A stretch of 64,000 bases of DNA from Megalonaias nervosa (Eukaryota; Mollusca; Bivalvia; Unionida; Unionidae): assembly GCA_016617855.1 (NCBI GenBank), contig JAECUM010001170.1, positions 1 to 64,000 of the forward strand. Reading direction: 5' to 3'. Position numbers and translations under genes: made by a program. Shown here one piece after another: positions 1 through 10,829 of the stretch. Below the pieces are notes generated by a model that was not told the origin of the DNA, made no database searches, and worked only from the letters and a program-made list of their open reading frames with translations. Positions within the stretch are counted from its first letter, which is position 1, and the number at the start of each line of letters is the position of its first letter.

Positions 1-88
1 CTCCGTCATAACATGAATTCCAGTATAAAACAACACACACACACACAGTGTGACCCTGCTACAGCACACTCTGTCATAACATGAATTC
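1..88. repeat. Left flank: duplicated 24-bp segment around an AC microsatellite
   Basis: A segment reading approximately CTCYGTCATAACATGAATTCCAG occurs at the start of the window and again just before position 92, separated by a short (AC)n run. The hAT element begins in the second copy. Sequence right of the element (GAATTCCAATATGAAACAA) resembles the continuation of the first copy (GAATTCCAGTATAAAACAA), so the flanks look like one split locus. Confidence 0.6.
83..88. other. Target-site duplication GAATTC, left copy
   Basis: GAATTC precedes the left terminal CAG of the hAT element and recurs at 2908-2913 directly after the right terminus. The motif is palindromic, which leaves some ambiguity. 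The 8-bp reading (ATGAATTC versus GAATTCCA) does not match, so a 6-bp duplication fits best. Confidence 0.6.
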
Positions 89-2907
89 CAGACCTGCCAA
101 CCCTAAAGAGACATTCTCAGTAAGTCAGTTGAAATTTTTCAGTAAGTTGGACCAATTTTCAGTAAGGTGTAAAAACTATTAAGTACTGGCACCAAGTAAA
201 ATTTTAATAACCGTTACAGTTTATATCCATGTTGTAACTTACAATTTATAGCTACTGATGTGACTGGTACATGGTACTTTTGCACTTTCTAAGAAACTTT
301 TGGTCAAACTCCATTTTGAAGCATTCTCCCCCTTCACTTTCATGACTAGTATTGCTTCCAAGGTATCAACTGACATAGATGATCTGGATTTTGAGTGGTT
401 TTTTGCAACAAATGAGAACACCCTCTCACAACCTGCATTTGAATGAGGAACAATAAGTACACTCTTCATAATGCTGGACAACAATTTGTATTTGAACTGG
501 CCATTAGCATCCTTGAGTTTACTAATAAGATCCCATTGCATGTCAACTCATTTAGTGTTTAAGATCTCAGGATTCAATTCATCTACTTGGTAATTCAAAA
601 GCTCTGCTTCCAAGTTGTCTCGCCAGTTGGTTTCTTTGGGTTCCATACACATAAATCTTGATGGGAAATACATCACACTGCTAAAATCACTCATCATCCT
701 TTTTGATACATCAGCAACTGCACTGTGTTTCAGAAGTTCATTATTCAAGGGAAACCTCTTAACAATGTAATCACAAACAGTTGTGTAATAGTCCCTTACA
801 TCTTTATAGAATTGACAAAGGCTACTTTCATACAGCTTCCTTTCAGCCAAGTATTTTCTTGTTTCTGAACCTACTGTAAGTGTATCATCTGACTTTTGTT
901 TCTTACAGTCATGATAATCGATATCAGTAAGATCCTTGGCTTGTGAAATTTCTGTAGCCTTTACAAATCTGATCAGCAACTGCTTTAACAATTCAAGCAT
1001 GTTTTCTTTAAGTTTGTGGATCATAGGCTCCTCCTGTTGTATGATTAAGTTGTACTTGTTAAATAATGGAATTATGTGGTCTAGAAATAAGCAATAAATC
1101 TTCACGATCCGGGACTGCAAAGCCTTACACACACTCATAGCCTTTTCCTCTCTGCAACTGACTTTTTTACTGTCTTTCCAGTCATTTCTAACCAATGGTG
1201 TCTGACATCCAGACAGAGCCTTTTTATCTGATTTCTGTGATATAGCTTTCTCTAAGGAACCTATCTTGGGTTTTATTTTCTCAGTCTTTCCAGCTGAGGC
1301 AGACTTGAGGGTAGTACTAGCCTGACTTCTAGATTTATCACAGTTCAAAGCTTTACTGCATGTACCTGCACTGTCATTATCTCCTTCTTTATTACTAGAT
1401 ACATGTGGAACTTTATCCTTGGTACTAGACACCTTCTCTGACATCCTACTTTTGGATTTAGCTCTTTTGCCTTTAACCTCTTGTTTCTTGGTTTCTTTAC
1501 CAAAATATATTTGTAAGGGTTCCCACTGTTCCAACAGTCTCTTTATATCTTCACCAAGAGACAACCATCTTGTCAAACAATGCTTCAATATTTTTCTCTG
1601 CTCTTTCCCACAAAGAGTCTAAGATCTTTCAGTTCCATTTGTCTATTCACACTTTTATCCAAATAATATGATATGTCCACTAATAAGTCATCAAAACTAA
1701 TAGGCAGCATATCAGCCCCCTTTTTAGCTGCTAAATGTATCAAATGGCATGAACATCCATTCGGATACACTGAGGGATTCACCATAGTTATATGTCCAAA
1801 TACACCTTTATTGCAACCTGTCATCACTGAAGCATTATCTGATTCAAAGGCAATGCAGTTATTCCAACTTACATTTCTGTTTTTCAAATCCTCATCCAAT
1901 AATGTGAAAATATTTTCCCCAGCAGAGGTTCCATCACATGTTGGAACTGACAAAAGTGCTTCAGTTACAACCCCATCTGTGTTATCAAAATATCTAATAA
2001 CAACTGGGTACAGCTTCTCAGAATCATTGCTACCATCAGTTGCTATACTGAAAGGTTGGGATGAAATATTGTGAACAATGCCTTCCTGTATTGACTTGCA
2101 CTGTTGTAATACAATGGCAGTAGTTTTTGTTCTGCCACACTGATAACTATTTGCTACTGACGATTTGGGAAACATGCACTTGAATAGTTTAGAAGCATGG
2201 TCAGATGCAGCAATTGCAACATTATGCTCACCCAAAAAGTTTGTAAAATATACTTCGGCCTTAACGGACCTCCAATTCAGTTTCTGGAAAAACAGATCCA
2301 AATCCCATAGAGGTCAGCGACTTACAACTTGATTTCATTGCAACGTATTCTGTATGTTTTTTGGAATTAACGTGGCGGCGACAGTCATCTCACCCCCCGT
2401 GGGAAATGTTCAAGTCAACATGACATACCGTGCAATAAATGTAATGGTCACCTTTTTTAATTTTTTCAAAGCATGACCAAGTATCTGAGTAATCTTTTAT
2501 ACTTTTGCAACCACTGTTTCAGCTTTTTAGGAGGCTGGTTGTCCTCTCCACCTTTGCTGCATTTTCGTTTGGAAGACATTTTCAGACGACCGGATGACAA
2601 AACGAAAACCGAAATCTAGATCAGATGCGTGCTTCTGATGAACAAAATAGGCAGGTTTAAAGCATCTGAGGTACCAATGTATAGTTAGTCTGGTTCCCTA
2701 CCAAAATCACTCAGTCTAAGATGAAACTCCGAATCCGAACACGGACTCTAATATGAAAATCTGGATCTGGAACGAACCAGTATAAAAAATATCCGGAACA
2801 GAAAAAAATGGTCATATTTCCGTACTTTTTGCTATCATTCCTTAAGTCCATAATTTTAGTGTTTTTTTTGTAAGACTTACGGCAAAATTGTAGAGTTGGC
2901 AGGTCTG
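89..2907 (-). mobile_element. hAT-superfamily DNA transposon, complete but decayed
   Basis: Terminal inverted repeats are visible: the left end reads CAGACCTGCCAACCCTA, and the right end, read on the other strand, CAGACCTGCCAACTCTA (16 of 17 identical). Ends beginning with CAG are usual for hAT elements. The body (2,819 bp) carries one leftward transposase reading region with an N-terminal BED finger and a C-terminal hAT dimerisation segment. Inside the left end the heptamer CAGTAAG is repeated at 118-124, 140-146 and 160-166, as expected of subterminal transposase-binding repeats. The transposase has frameshifts and a stop, so the copy cannot move by itself. Confidence 0.85.
239..2579 (-). 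pseudogene. hAT transposase (BED finger to hATC domain), broken
   Basis: The probable start is the ATG at 2579-2577 (MSSKRKCSKGG). A BED-type zinc finger follows near 2490-2360, with the CxxC pair as YCTVCHVD and a later HVNSKKH. The RNase-H-like region (KAEVYFTNFL, CGRTKTT, DGSNDSEKLYPVVIRYF) spans about 2260-1600, the conserved block CLTRWLSLG lies near 1570, and the C-terminal dimerisation block (HSNAGCERVFS) is at about 480-400. A Lys/Ser-rich, low-complexity insert of about 110 residues sits between TRWLSLG and the KIYCLFLDHIIPLF block. Damage: a frameshift in the BED region near 2500, one more between the BED finger and about 2300, another near 1590-1620, and an in-frame TGA at 548-550. 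It most resembles the ZNF862-like branch of hAT proteins. In animals some of these are host genes, but the TIRs show this copy is an element. Confidence 0.85.
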
Positions 2908-2913
2908 GAATTC

Positions 2914-3460
2914 CAATATGAAACAATTGTGGCATGTGGCAAGGCTCATGAAATTTCACATTCATGTATTTTTTCATACACAAAAACAATAGTATAACTA
3001 TAAGGTGGAGCAAAATCCAACTGAAACTCAGTCCCAGAGTGGCAACAAGCTCAGTCAATCAGATACAAATCTATTTAACAAGTCTGATCAAAATCTGATC
3101 GGACATACAGTGACAAGCTCAACCAACCAGATGCAAGGTTACATTATTAATATGCATAAATTTCACTCAAAATCATAATCAAGATCTTGAAGAAACTGGC
3201 CTATTAATTTATTCCACTCAAATCCAAATCAAAAGAGCCTCTTGAGTGGTAAAAAAGATCCCCATATCAGATGCAAGATAACATAATTATGCTTAAGTCT
3301 CCTTTATAATGAAAACAAACGAGTCCCTTGAAGCGGCGGACAATCTACTTTCCAAAACATATTTCCATGAATTCAAGAACATTTCTTCTTTATAATTGCT
3401 GAATATTGAAACCATTTCTGATATTCTTGAACAGTATGATTTTCAAATTAGCCACTGTGG
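2914..3460. other. No gene seen
   Basis: AT-rich sequence right of the hAT element. No exon, inverted repeat or coding similarity recognised. Degenerate copies of the 145-bp family begin near the end. Confidence 0.5.
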
Positions 3461-4520
3461 GGCCAATATTGGTGTAAGATTGGGAACAGTTTCATCCATG
3501 ATAAACTAGTGACCCATAAAAAGACTTTGGTGAAAACCCCATGTTGATATAACCATTCGTTCAGAAGAATAAGTAGAATGACTTTCAGTATGTTCACTGT
3601 GGCATCATTAATCATTTAGGACCAACTAGATATCATAATTAGTCTTCTGGTGAAAACACCATGTCAATATGACCTTCCATTTCGAAGGCATGGCAAAATC
3701 AACATTTTCAAGATGGCTGCCATGGCAGCCATACTGGATGTCAGATCAGCACTGTTTTCATTTAGTACCAAACAGACATCATATAAAGTCTTCTGGTGAA
3801 AACTCAACTGTTCATATGACTTGCCAGTAATAGGTTTTTTAAGATGGCTCTTGTGATGGACATACTGGATATCAGACAAGCACAATTTAAGATCAACTAA
3901 AACCCCACCCTGATGACTTTCGTTTCAGAAGAAGCAGCAATAACAAGTTTTTCAAGATGTCCACTGTGCCATATTGGATATTATATTGGCATAATTTTCA
4001 TTCAAGACCAAACAGACACTATAAGAAGTCTTCCAGTGAAAATTCCATGCTGGTATGACTTTCCATTCAGGAGGATAGCAAAAACAAAATTTTCATGATG
4101 ACTGCCAAAGTGGACATACATGTCTGAATGGGACCATTTTTATTCAAGACCAACTAGACATCCATTCAGAATTTTCAAGACTGCTGCGATGGTGTCCAAA
4201 CTGGTTGTACACCTGGCACCCTTTTCATTTAGGACCAACTAAACACAAGAAGTCTTTTACTGAAACCCATGCTGACAGGATCATCCAATCAGGTGGCCAT
4301 ATCGGATGTCCCAGCATAACCGTTTTCATTTAGGATCAACCTGACATTACAAGTCTTCTGGCGAAGACCCCATGTTGTTATGATTATCCATTCAGGAGAA
4401 GTAGTGATAACAAGATCTTCAAGACTGCTACCATGGCAGCCATATTGGACATCAGATTGGCCAAACAGACCTTACAGGTAAGCATCATGGCAATCCTCTA
4501 AGTGGTTTAGGAAGAATAGT
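3460..4520 (+). repeat. Degenerate array of the 145-bp family, array A
   Basis: About seven diverged units. Each carries in order: TTTCATTTAGGACCAACTA, GACATCATAAGAAGTCTTC, TGGTGAAAACCCCATGTTG, ATATGACCATCCATTCAGG, a stretch like AGTAGTGATAACAAGATTTT, and CAAGATGGCTGCCATGGCAGCCAT. Spacing between the GAAAACCCCATG blocks is about 100-220 bp. Other arrays are at 6430-7010, 22080-22810, 29520-29900 and, inverted, 50985-51430. No open frame is shared across units, so it is read as repeat DNA. Confidence 0.75.
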
Positions 4521-4879
4521 GACAACAAACTTGTGCTAATGGATGGATGGACAATAGGCAACAGCAGACCTGCCACCTTGCTTGGAATGAAAATCGGGAT
4601 GCTAATGGGAAAAAAATCAGGATCAGTGTTTGTGACCATATACCGTATACTCCCTAATTAATGCCCCCTCCCCTTTTTTAAAACAGAAAATTTAAAAGAT
4701 GCAGTATGACCTCAGTCCTGGGGGGTTCGGGTTAACACCAGTACAGAAGGTCCTGGGGGTTCAGGTTTGGTATTACAATTTCTTATTGATCAGGTTCCCA
4801 GGAAAAATATGTTGATCTACTGATCATTTTAACTGTGCTGATATTAACAATGACTGAATTCAGTGGCTGTAGAGTGTTC

Positions 4880-5560
4880 CTCATTGAATTTCTGCATCAA
4901 TTTTGCTCTATGTAAAGCTGTATGTCAAATCTGCTTGAAATCCAACAATCTTTGGAAAAGTAACGGTGTGGAACCATGTCAGGTGGACAGACAATCAAGG
5001 TGGGCAGGAGAGGATATAACTACTCCAGCGCATATTGTGGAATGCTATAACAGACTAATTTAGGTCTAATCTAAATTTGGTTTAAATGAAAAAAAAAAAT
5101 CATTGGTTGGAGGACAGAAGATCATGGGCCATGACTCCTCTAAATGCTGTTACAGAACACTGAAAATCAAACTAATTCAAGGTCTCATCAACAAAATGGC
5201 AAAGGCCAAATCTGGCTGAAATTCAACAATCATTGGTAAAGTAACGCTGCTGTGGGCAAGCTTCCAATAAATAATATTGTAGAATGCCGGAAACAGAACA
5301 AAGTCTCATGAACATTAAGCTGTAAAACGTATTTTGTTGAAATCCAACAAACCTTAAAGTTACATGTTTAAGCTGTGTAAATGAATGTTAAAAGGATGGG
5401 TAATCAGGGGGTATAACGTCTTTATAAAAATGGAAGGCTAGAAAATGAACACTGTTGAGGTCTCATCAAATATAGATGAAAGGTTCCTAAAATCCAACAA
5501 TTCTTCATAGAGTTATGTAGCATAAACCAAATTGTTGATGGATGGACAGAAAGATGGACA
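4880..5560 (+). repeat. Degenerate tandem repeat around AAATCCAACAAT
   Basis: Three or four diverged units contain the block GAAATCCAACAATC followed by a GGWAAAGTAACG-like segment, with AGGTCTCATCAA blocks between them. The end holds a 34-bp direct duplication (CAAATTGTTGATGGATGGAC...) at about 5529-5596. No coding content recognised. Confidence 0.55.
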
Positions 5561-5599
5561 CCAAATTGTTGATGGATGGACAGAAAGATGGACTGATGG

Positions 5600-5954
5600 A
5601 AAGATACTGTGATTACAACTGGGCACCATCTACAAATGATATCCAGGCCTGGTCAATATATGGCATAATTTCTAATGCAACATCTGCTTTCATCACTGTG
5701 AAAGCAAACTCAGTTAATTAACTCCTAATGACAAATTCTAAATACTGCTTACCAAATTCCTCGAATCTCTGATTCATTGCAAATGCATAATCCAACTCCT
5801 TAACATAACAAATTGATCAGGGGAGCATAACTAAACAAAGTGCAGATATTTGTCATGATTTTCTTATCAAGCTTCGTATGTTTTGCAATCTGGATGAATA
5901 ACTTAAAGAAAAGCAACACAACATGCAAACACTTCTGCTACATAAAACATACAC
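5600..5954. other. No confirmed gene; exon-like fragments on the minus strand
   Basis: AT-rich. Two short minus-strand segments look exon-like: one ends before GTAAGC near 5750, and one follows TTTCACAG near 5690. They match neither UPRT nor any protein I know and are likely repeat sequence. Confidence 0.35.
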
Positions 5955-6365
5955 TTACAGATTGAGGTGACATGGACGTACAGTACATTGTGATGAGACT
6001 GAGATCATGCAAATCTTTGGAATACGAGGTGAGACCGAGGTGACATGGATGTACAAGTACATGTGGTGAGACTGAGGTGACAGCTGTACACTACAAGGTG
6101 CGACTAAGTTGACAGTGTTCTGTGAACAAGGTGACACAAATGTACAGTGTAAGTGGTAAGACTGAGGTGGCACAGATGCACAGTACATTGTGATGAGACT
6201 GAGGTGACAGCTGTACACTACAGGGTACAACTAAGATGACAGAGCAAGTGGTAAGACTGAGGTGGCAAAGACAGATGTACATTGTGATGAGACTGAGATC
6301 ACACAAATCTCTGGAACATGAGGTGAGTCTGAGGTGACACTGATGTACAGTACATGTGGTGAGAA
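5955..6365. repeat. Minisatellite with a GACTGAGGTGACA core
   Basis: About eleven imperfect units of roughly 33-40 bp built on GAGACTGAGGTGACA followed by GATGTACAGTACATTGTGAT. Open frames seen here on the minus strand are by-products of the repeat. Confidence 0.8.
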
Positions 6366-6429
6366 TGCCAAAGCTTTTATCATAAACAGCTTTTATGAAA
6401 ATCTGCTGCACAGAAAAATTTGATCTATG

Positions 6430-7010
6430 TTGACATGACCATCTACTGAGGAGAATTCACGAAAAAATTCAAAATATTCATTGTGGCAGTCATATTTGAG
6501 GTCAGATCAGTCCATTTTCATTAAGAACCAAAAGAGATGTTATAATTAGTCTTTTGTGAACATCCCATGTTGATAGGACTTTCCATTTAGGATGAGTAGC
6601 AATAACAAGATTTTGAAGGTGGAAACTGTGGTGTATGTATGGGTGGTACCACTTCCACTTAAGATCAACAAGACATCATCAAAGTCATCTGATGAAAACC
6701 TCATGCCGATATGTCTTTCTGTTCAGAATATGTACCAATAACAGGATTTCAAGACGGCAGCCATTGCAGCCATATTGGGCATCCAAATGGCACCATTTCA
6801 TGTAAGATCAAGTAGACATCATAAAAGGTCTGTTAGTGAAAACCGCATATTGATATGATCATCTATTCAGATGGAGTAGTGTTAGCATGATTTTCAAGAT
6901 GGACACTATGGTGGCCTACTGATGTCCAGCAGAACCATTTTCATTTAGGACCAACTAAACATGGTAAGAAATCTTCTAGTGATATCCCCATGTCGATATA
7001 ATCAGCAACT
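6430..7010 (+). repeat. 145-bp family, array B
   Basis: Same ordered blocks as array A (CATTTAGGACCAAC, AGTCTTYTGGTGAAAAC, GTTGATAKGAC, CAAGATGGCAGCCAT), about four units, same orientation. Confidence 0.7.
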
Positions 7011-7559
7011 GATGTCTGACAACAGGCCACCCAATAAGCTTTCCTGGTTTATTACCAAAAGAGCCCAAAAATAAGAAGTCCAAACTTTTATCATAAACAA
7101 CTTTTTTTTGAGGATCATTTTGTCAGAAATATTTTGACTACCGTAGACAAAGAAGAAACCCTAAGCCAGTATAGTCAGATTACAGAGCATATTCTGAGAA
7201 ATCAAGCAAACTGCTAAACTACGAAAATAACAGGAGCATGAAATATAGGTTACAGTGACCTCTTTTTGTCTACAAGACATAATAATCGTCATGACATATA
7301 CAGAACATATAAGGTTACATGATTCTGCATACAAAAGTGTATGCAAAACAGAATGTTACTCCACACTCGGACTTGACAAATGCATCATTTTGACTGGTCA
7401 GATTATTTCTGAGTAAACTCTGGAGTCAAGTTTACTGACAGAGGGGCCAGGGCTCAAACAAGCATCAGAGCAATGGGTGAAATTGATTTCTCCCTCCTGA
7501 TAGAACAGCAGTCTCCAGCAGCCATTGTAAACAGTAATGTTCATCATAATGCCCATGAG

Positions 7560-7880
7560 CTAAAACAAAAACCGATCTAAGCCAGTAAAATATGAAAAGT
7601 AGGTCAATGTGACCTTTTGTTATATGTGTGTGGTTCTAGAAGATGATACATGTACAATAATCTAATCTCATTAAATGATTCTAGCATAAACGGTACTTAA
7701 AAAATAAAATACACAATTTATCCAAAGTCAGTGACATGTCAAATATTGGTCACAGTGATCTACTTTTGTGATGAGGGTACAGTACTCATGAAGATGCATG
7801 ATTTCAGGTAAAACAGTATGTACACAGAGTGCAGAAAACATGCCCATAGCTTAAGACAAAAATATTTAAGCCATTGACCT
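7560..7880 (+). repeat. GGTCACAGTGACC-type dispersed repeat, copy 1
   Basis: Repeating blocks AAATATKGGTCACAGTGAYCT, CTTTTGT, a stretch like ATGAAGATGCATGATTT, and AAGCCAGTAAAATAT. The same order recurs in several units at 24000-25050. No coding content. Confidence 0.55.
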
Positions 7881-8399
7881 TCTTTAGCTGTTAGGTGTGA
7901 TACTAAATGACTTATTCTTGGTTATAATGTTTTGGGGGGGTGGGGGTGCATAAAAACTCATTTTAATGAAGTAATACTTGCCTGTTGCTACTGCATAGTT
8001 GTTACTTTTCCAAGAGGAAAATACCCTGACTCTATGATGAAATTCATCCTCATATTCAGGTGAACCAGAAGAATTCCTGCACACCATATCGCACCTGGGG
8101 CACCCAGCACATATTTGCCCATGCATACTGCCCCTTCATTCTTTTCCAACGGGGCAGCTTAACTTAGTGGCACATGAATGCGGGGACAGAGGAGGGAATC
8201 TGGCAATAGCAACATGTAAACTGTATTACATCATTAAAATTAATCTACCCACCCAGGGCCTTTTAACACCAGTAATACCATACCAATTGCTACTGCATAG
8301 TTTATCAGTTTGGTGGGAGGCATGATGATGCCACAATTGGCAAATAAAAACCAAACACAAGGAACACTCACTCTCACTGAACAGTAGGAGGCTACTGGG

Positions 8400-8611
8400 A
8401 GATTGAATCCACTAAGATATGCCTTTGCTTTGGTGGGCTAACGAGTAAAAGAAAGACAAAGTACTGTGAGAGCCAAAAATGCAGCTTTCAACACATCCTC
8501 CAAAGATGAATTAGACAGACCACTAAGGCAGCAATGGCTTGAACTTGATGGGCTTTAATTTTCATGAAAGACAGGTCCCTATTGGAAAGGTAATGGTAAA
8601 CTCTCTTGATA
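8400..8611 (-). pseudogene. DIRS tyrosine recombinase, C-terminal fragment
   Basis: The minus-strand frame reads KIKAHQVQAIAAL. This matches the recombinase box usually containing His-x-x-Arg; here the Arg position is Gln. After a frameshift it reads SLEDVLKAAF, the usual block before the nucleophilic Tyr region. No convincing catalytic Tyr remains. If one GATA copy and the element at 8612-15782 are removed, the frame joins ISRLIALAI to KRVYHYL without a break. Confidence 0.75.
8608..8611. other. Target-site duplication GATA, left copy
   Basis: GATA precedes the left terminus and recurs at 15783-15786 right of the element. The coding frame of the interrupted DIRS recombinase is restored when one copy is removed, which independently supports a 4-bp duplication. 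Confidence 0.85.
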
Positions 8612-8806
8612 CACTCCTAGAGATTTCCCCAAATGTTTGCTTTTAAAAATTAGCTGGAGAATGACCCCATCAAGGTCGGCTCAACAGGACTCCAGTATAC
8701 TCCCCACACTAGACAAGAACTGTCACTAATGATTAAATAGGTGCCAGCACAAGAGATGCAATACAACTTGGTATTAAACTGTGTCAGTTAGAACTACATA
8801 CACAGG
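8612..8806 (+). repeat. Left terminal inverted repeat of the 7.2-kb element
   Basis: Pairs with about 15588-15782 on the opposite strand over the whole length with scattered mismatches. Shared blocks include AGAGATTTCCCCAAATGTTT, TTAGCTGGAGAATGACC and GACAAGAACTGTCA. Confidence 0.85.
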
Positions 8807-8824
8807 AATTACAAAACTGTTATT

Positions 8825-9043
8825 TTCAGAGATCTTTATGTTACGAAAGAAATAGACAATAAAATAATTTATGTATACAAATGTACTTCAGATGAAGATA
8901 TTTTAAACAAAACATTAGATGGAAAAGACTGCAAAATCTGTATCAAGGCATTTGAAAAGAACATCGATAATCCATTAAGGACACACGGTATTAATGGTAT
9001 GGAAAAATGGGAACCAGCCTGGAAATGGGTGAACATAAAATAG
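8825..9043 (+). CDS. Unrecognised 72-codon open segment, possible exon of the 7.2-kb element
   Basis: An open frame without an initiating ATG reads FRDLYVTKEIDNKIIYVYK, then KTLDGKDCKICIKAFEKN and ends KWEPAWKWVNIK before TAG. The composition looks coding (one CxxC pair, balanced charge). Its last part lies in the 460-bp duplication, where the second copy keeps the MEKWEP-LKWVNIK sequence. No family recognised. Confidence 0.4.
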   Translation, partial: FRDLYVTKEIDNKIIYVYKCTSDEDILNKTLDGKDCKICIKAFEKNIDNPLRTHGINGMEKWEPAWKWVNIK

Positions 9044-9445
9044 AGTATATATGGGTTTGGCTGGTCAGGATTGGCTAATAATGTAAGTTTTGTTTAGGAA
9101 AAAGAATCTTTTGAGAGCTTATCCTAGTTGTAAGTGAAAAAAAATAGAGACACTGTTTATTGATGGAATTTCAGTCCTTTAACAGTCTTGAATTTGGAAC
9201 ACTCATTACTAAAATTAGCACCTGACTCTTTGGTGCGGAACTGAAAGCACGTTTCAAACACATGCTGATCCAGAAAATGCCGTGGCTCATATCCTTTCCT
9301 CTACACAGAAGCTGACCTCCAGGTTTCATCTATACTGATAAATATAGGTTTGATCATGGGCACTCAGAAATTTTAAGTTATTGAATTTTTAATATCATGG
9401 TGTTTGCATAGGTTTACTATGGGAACTGAATTAGTACCGTAGGTC
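8987..9445 (+). repeat. 460-bp direct duplication inside the 7.2-kb element, copy 1
   Basis: Nearly the same sequence occurs at 10359-10822, offset by about 1.37 kb (from CGGTAYTAATGGTATGGAA to TTTACTATGGGAACTGAATT), with roughly nine in ten bases identical by eye. Copy 2 runs directly into the first long open frame at 10830. Confidence 0.85.
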
Positions 9446-10358
9446 CTATAGACAGCTATAGCAATACAGTGACTCCACATATGCAGGTGTAATTAACATT
9501 ACTATAATTGGAATCATATGGTTCTGTTTGTGGATAACAAGCAAAAGGAATACCTTTTGTAAACCACAGAGTGACTTTCATTGGGATATTAAACACATAT
9601 TCAGAAATATCAACTGTTGCCAAGAAGGGGGGAGGGGGAACAGGGTGTAGATTTGATTACGTTAGGTGGAGTGTTTTGCACTTTGGTTCATATCTAAGCA
9701 ATACATATATAAAATTTATACAATGTCTTATCTTTAGAGTAATTATAGCAAGCAATATGATGTTTCCTTGTTGTGTTTTGAAACATAATGCATCAGATAT
9801 GATCACTTAGGTCTCTTCCACCATGCTTAATGGGGATGACCTCTCATGACTTTGCACCCCATTAATTTCTTTCAGTGAATGTTTTGAAACTTCATATTTT
9901 ACATTTTAATGGACTTATGTCTACCTTACCTTAGTTTTAAATTATATGTCTTCTGGGAGGAATTTTAGGTAATTTTTGTCATTTAAATCTCTTTTTCTGT
10001 AATAATACATGTACATATAGATGGTCACCTTGACCTTTAACCCCTTAATTACATAATATGACAAGGCTGGTAATATATTTCAGTATTAAATTGAAAAGAG
10101 ATAAATGGTGATATTAAAAAAGATGACTCTTTTTAGACAGCTTTATTTTAATATTTCTTCTGATTTTCTTAAATAAAGCTCAAATATTTAAATGTTGCCT
10201 GAAATGCACCATTGTGCTTTAGGTGAAAATGAACTTGCAATATAATTTAATATTCACTAACGTAATCTTTGACAAGCAGAACTACGCACATTGCTTACTT
10301 ATGTATTGAACTACTATTCCTAGGGCTATCAAGAAAATCAAGGGTGAATATAAGACAA
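9446..10358. other. Spacer between the internal duplications
   Basis: AT-rich sequence within the 7.2-kb element. A short open frame at 9571-9810 has no recognisable content. Confidence 0.5.
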
Positions 10359-10822
10359 TCGGTACTAATGGTATGGAAAAATGGGAACCAGTCTTAAAAT
10401 GGGTGAACATAAAATTGAGTATATATGGGTTTGGCTGGCCAGAATTGGTTAATAATCTAAGTTTTGTTTTAGGAAAAAGAATCTTTTGAGAGCTTATCCT
10501 AGTTGTAAGTGAAACAAATAGAGACATTGTTTTATTGATGGAATTTCAGTCCTTTAACAGTCTTGAGTTTGGAACACTCATTACTAAAATTAGCACCTGA
10601 CTCTTTGGTGCAGAATTGAAAGCACATGTTTCAAACACATGCAGGTCCAGAAAATGCCGTGGCTCATATCCTTTCCTCTATACAGAAGCTGACATCCAGG
10701 TTTCATCTATACTGATAAATATAGGTTTGATGATGGACACTCAGAAATTTTAAGTTATTGAATTTTTAATATCATGGTGTTTGCATAGGTTTACTATGGG
10801 AACTGAATTAGTACCATGAGTC
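10359..10822 (+). repeat. 460-bp direct duplication, copy 2
   Basis: Partner of 8987-9445, in the same orientation. It ends eight bases before the ATG of the first long frame of the element. Confidence 0.85.
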
Positions 10823-10829
10823 CTTAAGA

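Larger units (their letters stand above)
7925..8611 (-). mobile_element. DIRS-like retroelement, 3' part, left of the inserted DNA element
   Basis: Read on the minus strand, 8611 to about 8400 encodes the C-terminal part of a DIRS tyrosine recombinase. It continues the frame that stops at 15787 on the far side of the inserted element. Below 8340 lies noncoding terminal sequence containing ACTATGCAGTAGCAACAGGCAAGTATTAC, a motif I associate with DIRS ends; a diverged copy sits at 31140-31360. The exact end is uncertain. Confidence 0.65.

Noticed and set aside
5640..5830. Two exon-like segments on the minus strand (LDYAFAMNQRFEEFG and MKADVALEIMPYIDQAW)
   Set aside because: Splice-like borders exist, but the implied intron is about 60 bp in a genome with kilobase introns, the sequence does not match UPRT, and the area is repeat-rich. 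Not called as a gene.
5955..6411. Cys/Ser-rich open frames resembling secreted peptides
   Set aside because: Translation of a minisatellite; no signal peptide plus exon structure.
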